Of a DNA stretch of 64,000 nt, positions 25,438 through 37,998 are shown piece after piece. The notes under the pieces are model-generated. The model was not told the DNA's origin, made no database searches, and was given only the letters and a program-made list of their open reading frames with translations. The stretch is from Sindora glabra (taxonomy: Eukaryota > Streptophyta > Magnoliopsida > Fabales > Fabaceae), in assembly GCA_020226215.1 (NCBI GenBank), contig CM035234.1, positions 53,385,275 to 53,449,274 of the forward strand, in the 5' to 3' direction. A program made the translations under genes and the position numbers. Numbering within the stretch: position 1 is the stretch's first letter; every line of letters starts with the position of its first letter.

Positions 25438-26778
25438 TAAAAATATTTGAGCTAGTGAGCACAAATATCCAAATGTTCACACAAGATTAAACTTAATGTG
25501 ATTAATGTCTTATATCTCACTTATGGCAGAATTATTGAAAAAAGATAAAGATGTCTTTTAGTTCATTTCTCAAAATAATTCAAGCTTATATTTCCATCTA
25601 GGTGGATTGAAAATATGTAGAAAAGTATGTCTTTTTTATTTCCTACACATGTGATTATATTTAATTTACTAATAATAAGGTGAAAATTAATTACACCTTT
25701 TAAATTAATGTGCTTATTATTAGAAATTAAATATGAATTGAGTAGTTTTAAAGTGAAAATTAATTACACTATTAATGGGTAATTAATAGGCTTGTTATTA
25801 GAAATTAAATTAGACAAGTGTTCATCTCCCATTACCAAATATTTAAGGAATAGAATAAAAAACCCTTATGTTTTCCTCATGTGTGGTTTTAAGCTTAGTT
25901 ACACTTCTCTATTATGTGATAATAATGGAATCAAGTTTTATAGTTATGACCTTTAGGTTTATAACCTTTAGGTAACCGAAAGACATGATTTTTGGGTGTT
26001 GTAATTAAAGTTACTACATAAGAGAAGGATGTAATATCCCATACTAGTATTCAAATTTTCATAAATTTCAATGTTTAAGAGTACATATTTAATTGATTAA
26101 TATTAATATTTTATAAGTGAGAATTTATCTTATTTATTTAGTTAATATTTGATTTTTAATTTCTTTAAATTTCTCTCCTTTCTAAAAGTTTTACAATATT
26201 AAAAATTATACTAATGTATCATATTTGAAAAATATAATTATTTTTATATGACCAATATTAATTCGAGGCTTGTTTAAGTATTTTCTACAAGGATGTTCTC
26301 ATCGATTGAAAATGATTTTTTTTATAATTATGAGTGAAACAATTTATGAAATTAAATGCTTGGATGAGTAAATTATTTCTAAAAAATTTTAAAAGTTTGA
26401 GATGTTTATTTTTAAGAAATTTAAATTTATTTAGCTAGTACAAATATATAAATATATTGGTGGAAGATGAAAGTAGATGAATGGTGAGATTTATTTTGAT
26501 TTAAAATATAAAGTTGAGATCTTGTGGTGTAGATGAATCTATGGTGTGCCAAGAAGTGCCATATCAATACCCGTAGCTAATTTTAAACATTTCTCTCTCT
26601 CCTTTCTTTATTTAATGTGTCGGCATCCCTATTTCTCTCTCTTATTCCTAATTTTCTCCCTTTCACCCTTTATTTTCTTTCATTTCTAGAACCATCTTCA
26701 TTTGCTTTTTGAATACATATATATATAAACAATGCTCTCAACTCTTTCCATGACACTCTTTGCCCCTCTTTTTTCTTT

Positions 26779-27155
26779 GGGGAAAATACACATAACCCCC
26801 TTAAAGTATGGCCTTTTATCAAATAACCTTCTTAAACTTTCAAATGTAACAAACAGCCCCTTGAAGTTTAAAAAAAAGTGAAAAGTGTAGTAAAATGGAT
26901 AAAAAAACTTAATGGCCGTTCTATTTCATTTTAGCGGTGGTTTAAACCACTTCCATTCACTTAGCGGCGATTTAAAATTATCGATAAGTTAAAAAATTGT
27001 AGCGGTTTTGAACCACTAGTAAACGAAGCATGATAGCGGCAATTTCGAAAATTTTTAGTTTTTTCCAAACTTCATGGGGGTTATTTGTTATGTTGAAAGT
27101 TTAAAGAGTTATGTGATAAAAGACCATACTTTAAGGGGGTTATGTGTATTTTCCC
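26779..27155. mobile_element. Mutator-type MITE, about 377 bp
   Basis: Inverted ends of about 45 bp or more (GGGAAAATACACATAACCCC... mirrored at the right end as ...GGGTTATGTGTATTTTCCC) with strong further complementarity inwards. The flanks on both sides read TTTTTTCTTT, which fits a 9-10-bp target duplication (26769-26778 and 27156-27165). The long inverted ends, the 9-bp-class duplication and the GGGRAAAATACAC terminus are typical of plant Mutator-like elements. The middle contains AGCGGTGGTTTAAACCACT, itself palindromic. No coding capacity. Confidence 0.88.
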
Positions 27156-28407
27156 TTTTTTCTTTTTCCATCTTCTTTCTTCTTTTTAGCTAACATGGAA
27201 GTCAACCTTTTTAAATTTTCATGTGATTGTAGCTACTGTGCACCTTCGTGTATGTTACTAGTGGTTGTTCATCATTTGCATAAGCAAAGAGAGGCTATGA
27301 TTCTATGACTTAGTTTCTCCAAAGCGTCGAGCACTCAGCTTGATTAGTTACCATTAGCTAGCACCAGTTGCCGCCTTGACTCCTCTAACTAGCTGTGACA
27401 ATCAATGATACGGGTGAGCTGCAAAAATCATGATTGGAGGGTGCTTAAGGTAGTAGGTTGGCTAGCCATTTCCTTCAGCATGTGCAACAATCCTGGTGCC
27501 AAAGGCATCTTGGGGAGGAGGTAAAGGATTTTTGACATAAATACCTTTGTACTTTAGCTAGTATGAACTTAAGTCAGAAAACCCATTCATGAGTAATTTA
27601 ATATAATTGAAGCTTTTACAAAAATATGATTTTTATGGTGTAAAATTTTAAAATAATGTGAATAGAATCATTTCATAGTATTATACTTTAATATTTTCAA
27701 TTGTAAGGATATGATTTGAGAAACCCCTTTTATGAACAATTTAAATAGATGATGATAGTTTTGGAAAAATAAAGTTTCTACTAAAGGATATTATAATCAT
27801 ATGGTTAGAACATTTCTAGAGAATTATATTTCAATATTTCAGTTGATTCAAATTTAATTTGCAAAATGCCCAAATATATGAAATGTATGATTTTGTAATG
27901 TTATTGAAACGAAGTAAAATATTAAAAATAAGAGTGTGGCTAGCCTAAGTAAAGCATTTAAAGCTTTTTTAAAATATCAAGCCATAATATTTTTTATAAT
28001 TGAACTTGAACTAAGAAAATCCCGAAACATGACTCCTAACTATGTTAAACTAGAATTATAAATATTTAAGAGGAAGTGTAAAGAGTTATAAAATAATGTA
28101 AATAGAATCTAGAATGATAATTCTTGGGTGAAAAATGTACAATGTCAAGTTATTTATGAATTAGCATTGCTACTTACTAAATAGAAAAGGAGAGAAAGAT
28201 GGTTACGACTATCTTAGGACTTTTGAAAATGGAAAACTCTAATATTTTAGGCTGTGTTAAACTTGAATCATAAGTTTATTTCATGTATATTTTGAATATT
28301 TGACTATAGTTCTAAAATAATGGGCATAAATTTGTGGCTAGTTTCAGGAAAATGATTAGAATTCCTAAAGTATTAGACAAAAATAAGTTAAAAATTTGTG
28401 TGCTTTG

Positions 28408-28431
28408 ATATATATATATATATATATATAA
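28408..28431. repeat. TA microsatellite
   Basis: Uninterrupted AT/TA dinucleotides within solo LTR B2. Confidence 0.9.
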
Positions 28432-31400
28432 TGCATGGGAGAAATATACTTGTACATTGAAAAATGTTGAGATAATATAATCTAAATGAATATGATATAT
28501 TATGTCTTAATATTTTTGAACGATTCAAGAAAGCCCAAACCATATGAAACATAATTTTAATTATCTTGAAACAAAGTATTATAGCAAAAGTAGTGTAAAT
28601 AGGAGGTTATTAGCATTAATAATTCTACTTGGGCAAGTATTATCCAAAAATCTTTATGAGAAATGATGATATAGAATAATAGAATAAAGTAAATAGATAA
28701 TTTTTACAGCATCAAATGAGCTTTTCTAGAGATTTGAATTTTAATATTTTCACCTGTACAAGTTTGATTTCAAATTATCATATAGTAGCATATTTTAGTT
28801 TTGTGAGATAATGTTAAAAAAAACTGATAAGTTGCATTAAAGGAGATTATAATATTTTGATTAAACCATAAAAATAATAGTTTAGAAGGAAAATGAACAA
28901 ATCCTATGTATTTATAAGTTATCCTTATAATTTGTGAAATAGGAAGAAACGAAAAGGTGAAGGCAAAATAGTTGAAAATCATTGAAGTTGTTGGACAATT
29001 CCACAAGGTAAGCATATATCTCAACACCATTTTTATCTAGATAAAATATAATTTAAATATTATGAATGGTATTTCCTTTATTGATAGTATAGATTTTATA
29101 TTTAAGTATATATAATCATGTGTAAATTTAATTTCGTATAATAAGTACAATTACTTATTTAAGTGAATGTTAATTGATCAAAGTGTGCAGCAGAAGCATG
29201 GTAATGTTACTCATGATTACTAAATGGTTTATGATTGAGCTCTTTATTACTTATATGCTAGAAATTTATAATGCGAATAGTGATTTGAGAGTTAAGCTCT
29301 CGTGCATATATTATCTACACATTCTACCAAGGATGGCATTGAAAATTATAAACTATGAATTGTATTAGAATTATATTTTAAAAGCTAGATAGGAAATCCC
29401 TGACAAGTAGCTTTGAATAATATTTGAATGATCTGAGAGCCCGAATGGTTAAATTATTAGCTAGCAATTGAGAAAAATATAGTGTTGACCTGAAAGTCAA
29501 GAAAAAGGCTACACATATGTTTACTATATTTGGATGTGTGATGTGATGTAATATTGGAATTTGCATGTGATTGATCATCATTGATTGATATGATTACAAG
29601 AACTTAAAATGATTGTAATGATTTGGTTGTGACTGAGTCTTAAAGGGTATTTATGAATGTGATGACCATTTGGAATAAGTGGTGAGTAATATTGGTTGAG
29701 ATTATTATATTTTATGATGCAAGAGATGGAACCTAAGTTGTATGCAAGTGAATTACCAATGTGAGACTGAGATATGTACATTGCAAGAATCCAGCAAATG
29801 AGTTTGCTATTAACTTATAATTAAATACATGATTAGCTCAAAACTATTATATTAATATCCTACAAGATATCAGTAGATATATACTCACTGAGTTCCTAGA
29901 ACTCACTCTATTTTATTTTCACTATTTTCAAGTTAAGATAGTTACTTAAGCTACACCACATGCATGGAAAATCAAAGACCACCTAGATTGAAGATTTGAT
30001 AGTTATGATTCTTTTTTAAATAAGATTAAAATTAGAAATAGAAATGATATTAATTCAATATTTGATATGTTGAATTGTTTATCTATGTATAAGTTTAAAA
30101 CTATATTATACTATGTGTTGATTGATGTTATCATATCTAGAAAATAAAATAGATCTTACATTATAGAGCATGCAAACCTCAAGAAGTGTCAAAAAATAAA
30201 GGAGACTCTATCCATTTCTTTGCAAAAAATTATAGTGAAATTTTAAGTTTCCTTAGAAATTTGAAAACTCTCATTGGATAGGAAAAGTAAAAAATTATTA
30301 AAGCTTGTGGAAATCAATATCAAAATTTAGGCTAGTCAAAAATCAGGTTGGGTCATGACAAAAGAGCATAAAAATCATAATGTGAGATAGAGGAAAAAGT
30401 TTCTCTACCATCTAATTTAAGATGAAAACACTGGGTCTTGATTGAAGATAATATCTCAAGTTTGCATAATAAGAGAGGGGGTAAACCTATCTTTTGTTTT
30501 GCTTTTTCCTAGAGTTGATCCAAAAGCTAGTTTTAGTGCTACTCGAGACTATTTCCTTATCCTAATCATACTTCTACAAGATCTATATGCTTTTACAAGT
30601 TCACAAGCTTATTAGAGAACGTGTGTGCTCCCAAGACTTGATTTATGATCGAGGATACTATGAAAATTCCTTCATATAGAACCAAGCCTGAAACATGGAA
30701 ACATAAAATCCTTTTTTTATTCATTTAACCTTAAATTGCTTCTTTTTTCTTAATATCTTATTTTAGTTATACAAAATTGTCACAGCCTAACTTTTAGGTA
30801 CTCTAACTGGCATAAGATACCTAACTAGTATTAATTTTCTAACTATTTGTCCTCACAAGTCTTTAAAACATTTCTAACTCTTTACTACTTCACTAAAGAT
30901 AAAAATAGGTATTTATGGAAAGTAGAATTAGTTGCACGTGCTATTAAAATTCAAAACGTAATTTATGTAACTCCCTTACTTATCAATGCCTTAAACTTCA
31001 TTAAATAGATGATTAACGCATACTAATAAGCCTTCTACTCTGAACTAGCTCACAATACCACCACTTTCTGTATCTCATACAACATAAGCAAGAGTCATGT
31101 CTTTATACAGAAAGTTCAACTTACAAAACATACATCCATTACTTACAATATCACCAACCACATAATCATTTATAATATAACTTCAAATCTCTATTCTCCT
31201 TTGTCAAGAGGGTTTCTAGAAGCATCACCTGGAATGGTTAGTATAACACAGAAAACATAAGAAACAAAGTTTCTCAGTAGCTAGCCATCACTGTAAAAAT
31301 ATATTGAGTCATTCCAGATCCTTAAGCAAATAAAACATACATTTCAAAATCAATTAATCATTTATCATCTCATTCCATACCATTGTAAGAAATGTGCATC

Positions 31401-31471
31401 ACACATAGCAATCAGCAAGCCCATTCAAGGACTTATATAGATATCTAGATGGCCATCACAGATAATCGTAC

Positions 31472-31670
31472 CTAAGCCTCATATACAGCAATTTCACTGT
31501 CTTCCCGAGGTACTCTAAAGGCCATAGGCCTCATATACAGCATTTCACTGTCTTCCCGGGGAACTCTAAAGGCCATAGGTACCGTGCACAGCAATTGCAT
31601 TATCATCCCGGGGAACACTCAGGCCATAGGCCTTATATACAGCATTTCACTGTCTTCCCGGTTGCGCACA
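31472..31670. repeat. Tandem repeat, about 4 units of 55-66 bp
   Basis: Repeated unit containing CCTCATATACAGCATTTCAC, TGTCTTCCCGGGGAACTCT and AAAGGCCATAGG. Units differ by substitutions and small indels. It lies in solo LTR D. Confidence 0.85.
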
Positions 31671-32107
31671 CAGCTATTTCATACACATCCCATACAATGG
31701 CAAAATATACAAAAAGTCATGTAAATAGGAAACAAAGCTTAATGATAAAGCTAGCTACCTTGTATAAGCTTCCAATAGTGATGTTTCTTTCGCCCTCACT
31801 TAAAAACTTCTTTACAATTCCCTTTGCCTTTCGGCTTGTCACTCCTTAGTCTACATAAATACACATCGTAGTTTTTATTAGAACATCATCACTTTCCTTA
31901 AACCTCATGTATTCTTTACTTCCTCCACTTAAATAAATGCATACTTAGATGCTCTATATCTTATTTTCAGGCCTTGAAATGACACATATGAACATTAGAA
32001 AAGGATCCGGAAGTAAAACCATGCAAAACGTGAATAATTAAAGCTAAAATGTTCACTTAACAAAGAACACGGGGGTGAACATGGGTCGTGTTCTACCCCG
32101 TGTTCAG

Positions 32108-32287
32108 AACATGGGGTACAACATGGGCCGTGTTCTATCCCATGTACATTACTGATCTACCTTTGTAGAAGAACATGGGGTACAACATGGGCCGTGTTCT
32201 ATCCCATGTACATTACTGATCTACCTTTGTAGAAGAACATGGGGTACAACATGGGCCATGTTCTACCCCGTGTACATTACTGATCTT
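32108..32287. repeat. 64-bp tandem repeat with palindromic core
   Basis: Two identical 64-bp units (32108-32171 and 32172-32235) are followed by a third partial, diverged unit to about 32287. A related half-unit precedes them at about 32068. Each unit contains AACATGGGCCGTGTT, a near-palindrome, and GGGGTACAACATGGG facing TTCTATCCCATGTAC. This may be an LTR promoter or enhancer array. That function is inference. Confidence 0.9.
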
Positions 32288-34099
32288 CCAAAAACACAAT
32301 TTACATGGCTAAACCTCCTTCTCCCCTTAGCTTCTCAAAAGGGAAGTTTCATACACACTTTCATAACTCAAAATTTCATCTTCCATAGGCTTCATAACTC
32401 ATAAGAATCATCCTAATTTCATCATTTTAACCAAATTCCAAACAAATCATGCCAAATCCACACATGCACCATTATGCCTCTAAAATCCTAGACTGTACAT
32501 CATGGTTTCTTGTTATTTTTACATCAAACCAAAGCCATAAATCAACATAACAACATCTAAAACACCATTAGACATGTCCAAATCATCCAAAACTCCATGG
32601 TCAACTACCTTTGACCACACAAACATCAAGATTTTCAAGAAACTAAAAAGAGTACATTAAAGAGCTCTTAGAGGAGAACATTTTTACCTCTTGCTGCAAC
32701 TTGAGAATCCTTACTTAGAGCTCACCAAACTTGATCAAACTTGAGCTTTTCTTCAATCTAAACACACCAATAGATAGAGCTTGATGAAAAGAGCAACTTT
32801 CCCTTCTACCCCCGGCCTAAATCTCACTATTTTTGGGTGAAAAAGCCAAAAGAAACTTTCTCTCTCTTTCTTCTCTCTCCTGCACGTTTTTGGTGCTTTA
32901 ATGGAGTCTTCCACAGCTTTTGAGAAGAAAGGAGAAGGAAGAAGACTTTTCATGAAGCTTTAAGGGTATTCTTGCCATTTTTGACAATTCCAAGGGTAAT
33001 TTAGTCCTTTTTCACTAATAGTAAGGCTATTTTTGCCATTTCTTCAAATAAGGACACTTGTCCATTTTCTTCTAACAATGACACTTGTCATGTGTCCATT
33101 GGCCACACTAAATAAAATCACATATTACACCCCAAAAATCTTGGTTATCTCCACTTTAACCACACCCGATTCTGCACTTTTGCAATTTAGTCCATAGGGT
33201 TTTTGTCTGTTTAAAATTTCTTACACTGTCAGACTTAGACAACTTCCCTTTTTAGGGTTTTCTAACCTCCTCTGATCATTTATACTGTTTAGAAAAATCA
33301 ATTCTTTTCCTATCATCCTTTTTCCTTCAGAATTTCATTTACCTTTACACTTAATTCCTTTCAACTTAATATTCACCCACCAAGCTAATTCAAACGTGCT
33401 CTTCATTTCTACAGCCTCAAAATTTAGAAATTCAAATGATAGAATTAAAAATTCGGGACATTACAATTTACATACATAATACATAAAAAGATTTATACAA
33501 GAGTATTAAATTTTTTTCAAAAATAAATATTTACATATAATGATGTAAGTAAAGAAACTCCTAATTCGACCCATCCTGTTTCTATTTAGGATCTTTTTCA
33601 AGATCAAATTTAAGGGAAGAGGAAAATAAAGCATTTAGCATGTTGATAAAACTAAAACTACTAGATGTGTCCTCCTATGAATGGTTGTGTAAAAAATGAT
33701 TTAACTCAGAATTTAGCTTTCTAAATCCTACAAAATAATCAATACAAGGCTCTATCGCTATCATATGGAGTCTATAATGAAACATATCCTAGAAAGTTTC
33801 CTAAGGTGATAAGAAGGTTTTTGTACAAACATCAATCATTCTTCAGTGATCCATGTTTAAAATTTGTAAATAAAAGATCAACAACAAAGAGTGTGAGTAT
33901 TAAAACACTTAGTGATTCACTACTTTTCTCCTTTTATAGAAAGTTTTCACCCTAATAGATCAAAGATATATGTATATAATAATGTAAAATAAGTAATAAT
34001 TTAATTTAAATTTATTGTATCTATTTTTTATATAATGTTTACAAAGATTACTCTAAAAATTAGTAATAGTTGGTATATAAGTTTCTCTTTATATCTTTG

Positions 34100-35708
34100 T
34101 GTTAGTGTGTGTGTCCTAGGAGTCAATCATAAAATGATTGTAATAACACATAATGTATTACATTTTATTTTAGGTAATACAATTATTATATTTTATTTTA
34201 TTTTTGCATAATTGATTACTTAAATATAATAAGTTATTCCTAAAAATATCCATTGTCGAATATTATTGCAAGAAGGATAACAATAATATATTAAGACTAT
34301 CATGTATGGTGACTAATGATTATGAATCATGGATATATGATGTCAAGTCAATACACGGGTACATTGTTAGTAAACAGATGTACTGGATTGACCTCCTGTA
34401 AGAATACTGCATGGATTGTCATGTGTTATTAGCTATTTTCATGTGACTATAATGCCCGTAGTCCTTTGACCTGAAGTTAATAAGGTTCCCTACATGAGGA
34501 ATCACACACTTTAATACCATCTTGTGTCACCTTTAATTGGGATGACTATAGGATGTTGATTGGGTGTATCATAAATCATGCACAGGGATGTGAGTGATAT
34601 AGATAAGATTTTGTTACTCCTGTATAAATGAGAGATATCCTTAGACCCTTTAATTGAGTGAGACTTAGAAAAGCATGACAATGCTCAACTGGATCAATAT
34701 GTGATATTAATCATTTGTTTAAGTTAGTCTACTCAGTATCAAGAAATATATAAATTGAACATTGACGAAGATGACACATTCTATACCTTTAGTTTGATTT
34801 GGATATCATTACAAAAGGGACTGTGATGTAAAGCGTTAATCACATATTAGGTGGATGTCAAATCACAGACATTCCTACTACTTGGGTGGCAATGATGTAT
34901 TGCTAGATACCATTTACTATCTATAGTCCAATGATGAGTCATTGCAAATATAGTAGGAACTTACAGGATCATACAAAAAAAGTAAGAATAAAATAATAAT
35001 TAATTAATTTTTAGCTAGACTAAAAACCTATTAATTAGGCTTATTATTCATGTAATATATATATTATAATATATTATGTGATATTATCTGATATTAAAGT
35101 AATATCAAATAATTATGTTATTTGATATTAGATAATTATATTATGAGTAATATTATTATTTAATAATATTAAATAATTATATTATAAGATAATATTATTA
35201 TCTAATAATATTTAGTTATTAAATTAAAATAATATTAAATAACTAATTAATAAGTCATATCTCTCCTCATTCTCAATATGTTAAGGATAAGGTATTAGTG
35301 ATTAAGTGAGATTAAAATTGGATGCGATTTTCCTAGTAGGACTAGGAAAAGGCATGCCTTTAGCTTTATAAAAGGAGCTTGAAGGCATGATTGTTAAAAG
35401 AAGAAAACAAAAATAAATCACCACCTATAAAACCGCATAAAACCCTACTAAAACCGCACAAAACCCTTCTCCTATCTGTGAAAGATGAATCCTAGCAGAT
35501 TTATGGAGATTGAGAAGTTCTCACTCATTTCGTGTGGATATTGTAAAGGCACCATCATCTAATTGTGCTCGTGATTTGAATCTGCACTTCAAGAGGTAAT
35601 ATTTGATTCTTGATTTATCTCTTTGCACATTAATCCATTGGAAGGTTTCACATTATATGATTTTTGAAAAATCTACTTTCTACTATGTTATATATGTGAA
35701 ACTCAACA
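34100..35708 (+). mobile_element. Solo LTR, family C (copy C2, 1609 bp)
   Basis: Begins TGTTAGTGTGTGTGTCC and ends GTGAAACTCAACA, flanked by a perfect 5-bp duplication CTTTG (34095-34099 and 35709-35713). It is homologous to 6813-8256 along its length, and both copies lie inside gypsy solo LTRs. A local AT-rich expansion of TAATATTAAATAATTATA units (about 35040-35240) accounts for its greater length. No coding content. Confidence 0.87.
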
Positions 35709-37998
35709 CTTTGGTCTTCTCTTATCTCCTATCATTCTAGGTATTAAGCCACTAACCTTATTCCTCCAACCTTTATTATTCCTCTTTTTCTCTACAAAGG
35801 ATGAATAACTCCCCTTACAAATCAAACTAATGTTAAGTAATATTATGATGCCAATTGTAACATCAATTAATCATTTCAAATTCATAGGGTATGGTCAAAA
35901 TATTAACTATGCCATAAAATCTAGCCATTTGTATATACATTCACAATTCATCATCATATGACATTATATCAAAGTTAGTATATAAGCCTTACTCCTCCCT
36001 CTACATAGGTATCAATTCTAGTCTAAGTATCATCAATTATTTCTTAAACCTCAATTTCTTACAACATCACTCAACAAAAATAATCAAACATTGAACTTGC
36101 TATATAACATGGAGTAATTCCATGGTTTTGTACATTTTTGGGCCCTCTTTTTAGGATCCAACATCAATTCAAGTTTTTATTAAAATTTTATCTAATGTTT
36201 CTAATATACTAATGTACATCAAACAACAATTTTCTGACTATTTAATTATTCTTGGGTACTATTCACTAATACCAAAATGATGAAATTCAAACAAGATAAC
36301 ATAAGAGCAATCATAATGAAAGCCTGTTTTCAATATTTAAACCATTTCTAAATGTCACCAAATTTTGATACAATATCCTTAATATGTTGATTAATGAGAA
36401 AATTCAATTACTTCTCAAAATTAACATATTGGTACTATTTATACAGAACTAAAAACTCAATTGCTAATTCTAGGTAATTTTAGAGTTATTGTGGAAAAGG
36501 GGCTTTTTTGTATCCAAATCAAATTCAATTACTACTAAATTTCTATGCAAACTTAACAACATATTAATAATCAAAGAACATCAAATACTTTAATTTTTCT
36601 CAATTAAAATATGGAACAAAGTGTACTAAACAACAAAATACAAAATCAAGAATTCTATTTTAAGCTATTGTAACCAAAGTCCATTCAAATGTCCTTTTCA
36701 AAACTCTAGAATTTTCCAAAAAATTCCTACTTATTTCCATGGCTATCGTAACACTATTGTAGCATTATTATACTAATAATTGAAATTTAAATGGCTTCTA
36801 ATCCTTAGTTTCCAAGAATAAGAATAATATACCATTAAACTTTCTTGACAAAATTTTGTTTCTAAATTTTCCTATGGCTATTTCCTAAGGAAAAACTTAA
36901 TGAATCATCTTGTACTTATCTTAAAACTAAAATATCAACATCTTATCCTCATATTAACATTTATACAATATTAAAATTAAACCATTCACCATCACAACTT
37001 AATTTACATCTATAATAGCAAATATCATCAAGTCTTTTCATCTTTCTTGGGTAAACTCGATAGAACAAGGGGTAGTTGTCACTTACCTCAACTTCTTAAC
37101 TCTTTATCTTTCAAATACCTTTTAGACTAGCAAAAGGGTAACTCTACTAAAATAAATCAAATTTTAGAAATTTTCATAAGAAGATGATCATGAAAACTTG
37201 AAGAGAAAGAAGGAAAACCTAAGTTACCCTTACAAATATTAAATGAAATCTCTTAAAAAACTTCTTGGAGATTATTAGAAGTTGAAAGCTCTATTAAAGG
37301 GAACCCTAAGGAGTCATAGTTTTGACTAGGAAACAAGCAAAAAAAATGTGCAATTTCATCCTAAAATGACTTTATATAAAATCCTAATTTCTAAAGCTTC
37401 CATCATAACTTTCCTATTTTTTATTTTTGTAAAAATTTGGCTAATAAATCCAGCACATGTGGCACTATTTTTATGGCTTAAATGTAGAAGATTTTCTTCT
37501 TAAACCCACTAAAATTCAGCCAAATAAAATGTTTAGAAATGCTTGCTAGCAAATACCTTTAATTTTCTATTTTTTTATTAAAATGCCATAAACTTCTCTT
37601 GTAAGATTCATCCTTGTTAAACCTTATTTTTTCCCATTTTTTTTATTCCAAAATCATATTTATGCCTGAAAAGGTTGGGTTAAATTAGTCTAAGCAAGCT
37701 AGAATGATTTATTTTAATTTTGGGCTTAATTTTTAGATTATTGGATTACTAGGACTTTTAATTTCCTATTGAGCCTTTGTAAAATTTTCCCAAACTCAAT
37801 GTTCGGCTTTTTATGATATTTTGACCCACACTAATACTTAATATAATTTTTATAAAAATTCTAATTAGGTGAACCCTCATACTATTTCTATAATTTACTT
37901 GAACTTTATATAATTATGTTTTTTAGGTTTCTATTAAGGTGATTTTTATTCTAATTTCCTTCTTAGACATTCTTGCTTTATTGGGATATTATAAAAAT

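Larger units (their letters stand above)
26030..30360 (+). mobile_element. Solo LTR, gypsy family B (copy B2)
   Basis: Begins TGTAATATCCCATACTAG and ends GTTGGGTCATGACA, with an imperfect 5-bp duplication AAGGA (26025-26029) / AAAGA (30361-30365). It interrupts the copia-1 LTR. The homologous uninterrupted site lies near 24430, where TAAAGAGGCACAAAAATC is continuous. It carries a Mutator-type MITE. The short open frames 28770-29030, 29174-29368 and 29378-29781 lie within the LTR and match the other B copies only as DNA, so they are not called as genes. Confidence 0.85.
25438..30677 (+). mobile_element. Copia-1 LTR, second copy (interrupted)
   Basis: Starts TGTAAAAATATTTGAGC and ends near TTCCTTCA at 30677. 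Without the family B solo LTR (26030-30360) it is about 0.9 kb and aligns with the LTR copy at 21073-24743. A short stretch around GAAAATTAATTACAC is duplicated in this copy (about 25680 and 25755), which explains part of the length difference. No flanking target duplication for the copia element could be set. Confidence 0.72.
30966..33465 (-). mobile_element. Solo LTR, family D (2500 bp)
   Basis: On the plus strand it starts TGTAACTCCCTTAC and ends TTCGGGACATTACA, flanked by a perfect 5-bp duplication ATTTA (30961-30965 and 33466-33470). It interrupts the family A solo LTR A3. In reverse it reads TGTAATGTCCCGAA...GGGAGTTACA, a gypsy-type LTR. It contains two tandem-repeat blocks (31472-31670 and 32108-32287). 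Open frames at 31595-31849 and on the minus strand at 32753-32953 lie within LTR sequence and are not supported as genes. Confidence 0.87.
30778..37993 (-). mobile_element. Solo LTR, gypsy family A (copy A3, doubly nested)
   Basis: On the plus strand it starts TGTCACAGCC and ends TTGGGATATTATA, with a perfect 5-bp duplication AAAAT (30773-30777 and 37994-37998). With the two insertions inside it removed (30966-33465 and 34100-35708) it is about 3.1 kb and aligns in reverse with 14116-17447. Good landmarks are 33540-34090 (the CTCCTAATTCGACC region against 17160 and 4290 in reverse) and 37360-37440. There is no internal region, so it arose by LTR-LTR recombination. Confidence 0.88.

Noticed and set aside
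31472..32287. CRISPR-like spaced repeats
   Set aside because: Units are head-to-tail tandem repeats without unique spacers, in plant DNA inside an LTR.
32753..32953. Minus-strand frame MKSLLPSPFFSK...
   Set aside because: Inside solo LTR D, without domain or splice context; LTRs of this class often contain such frames.
30778..33465. One 2.7-kb minus LTR ending at 33465
   Set aside because: The first ~190 bp match family A; the ATTTA duplication at 30961 and 33466 shows that a separate 2500-bp LTR (D) is inserted in a family A copy.
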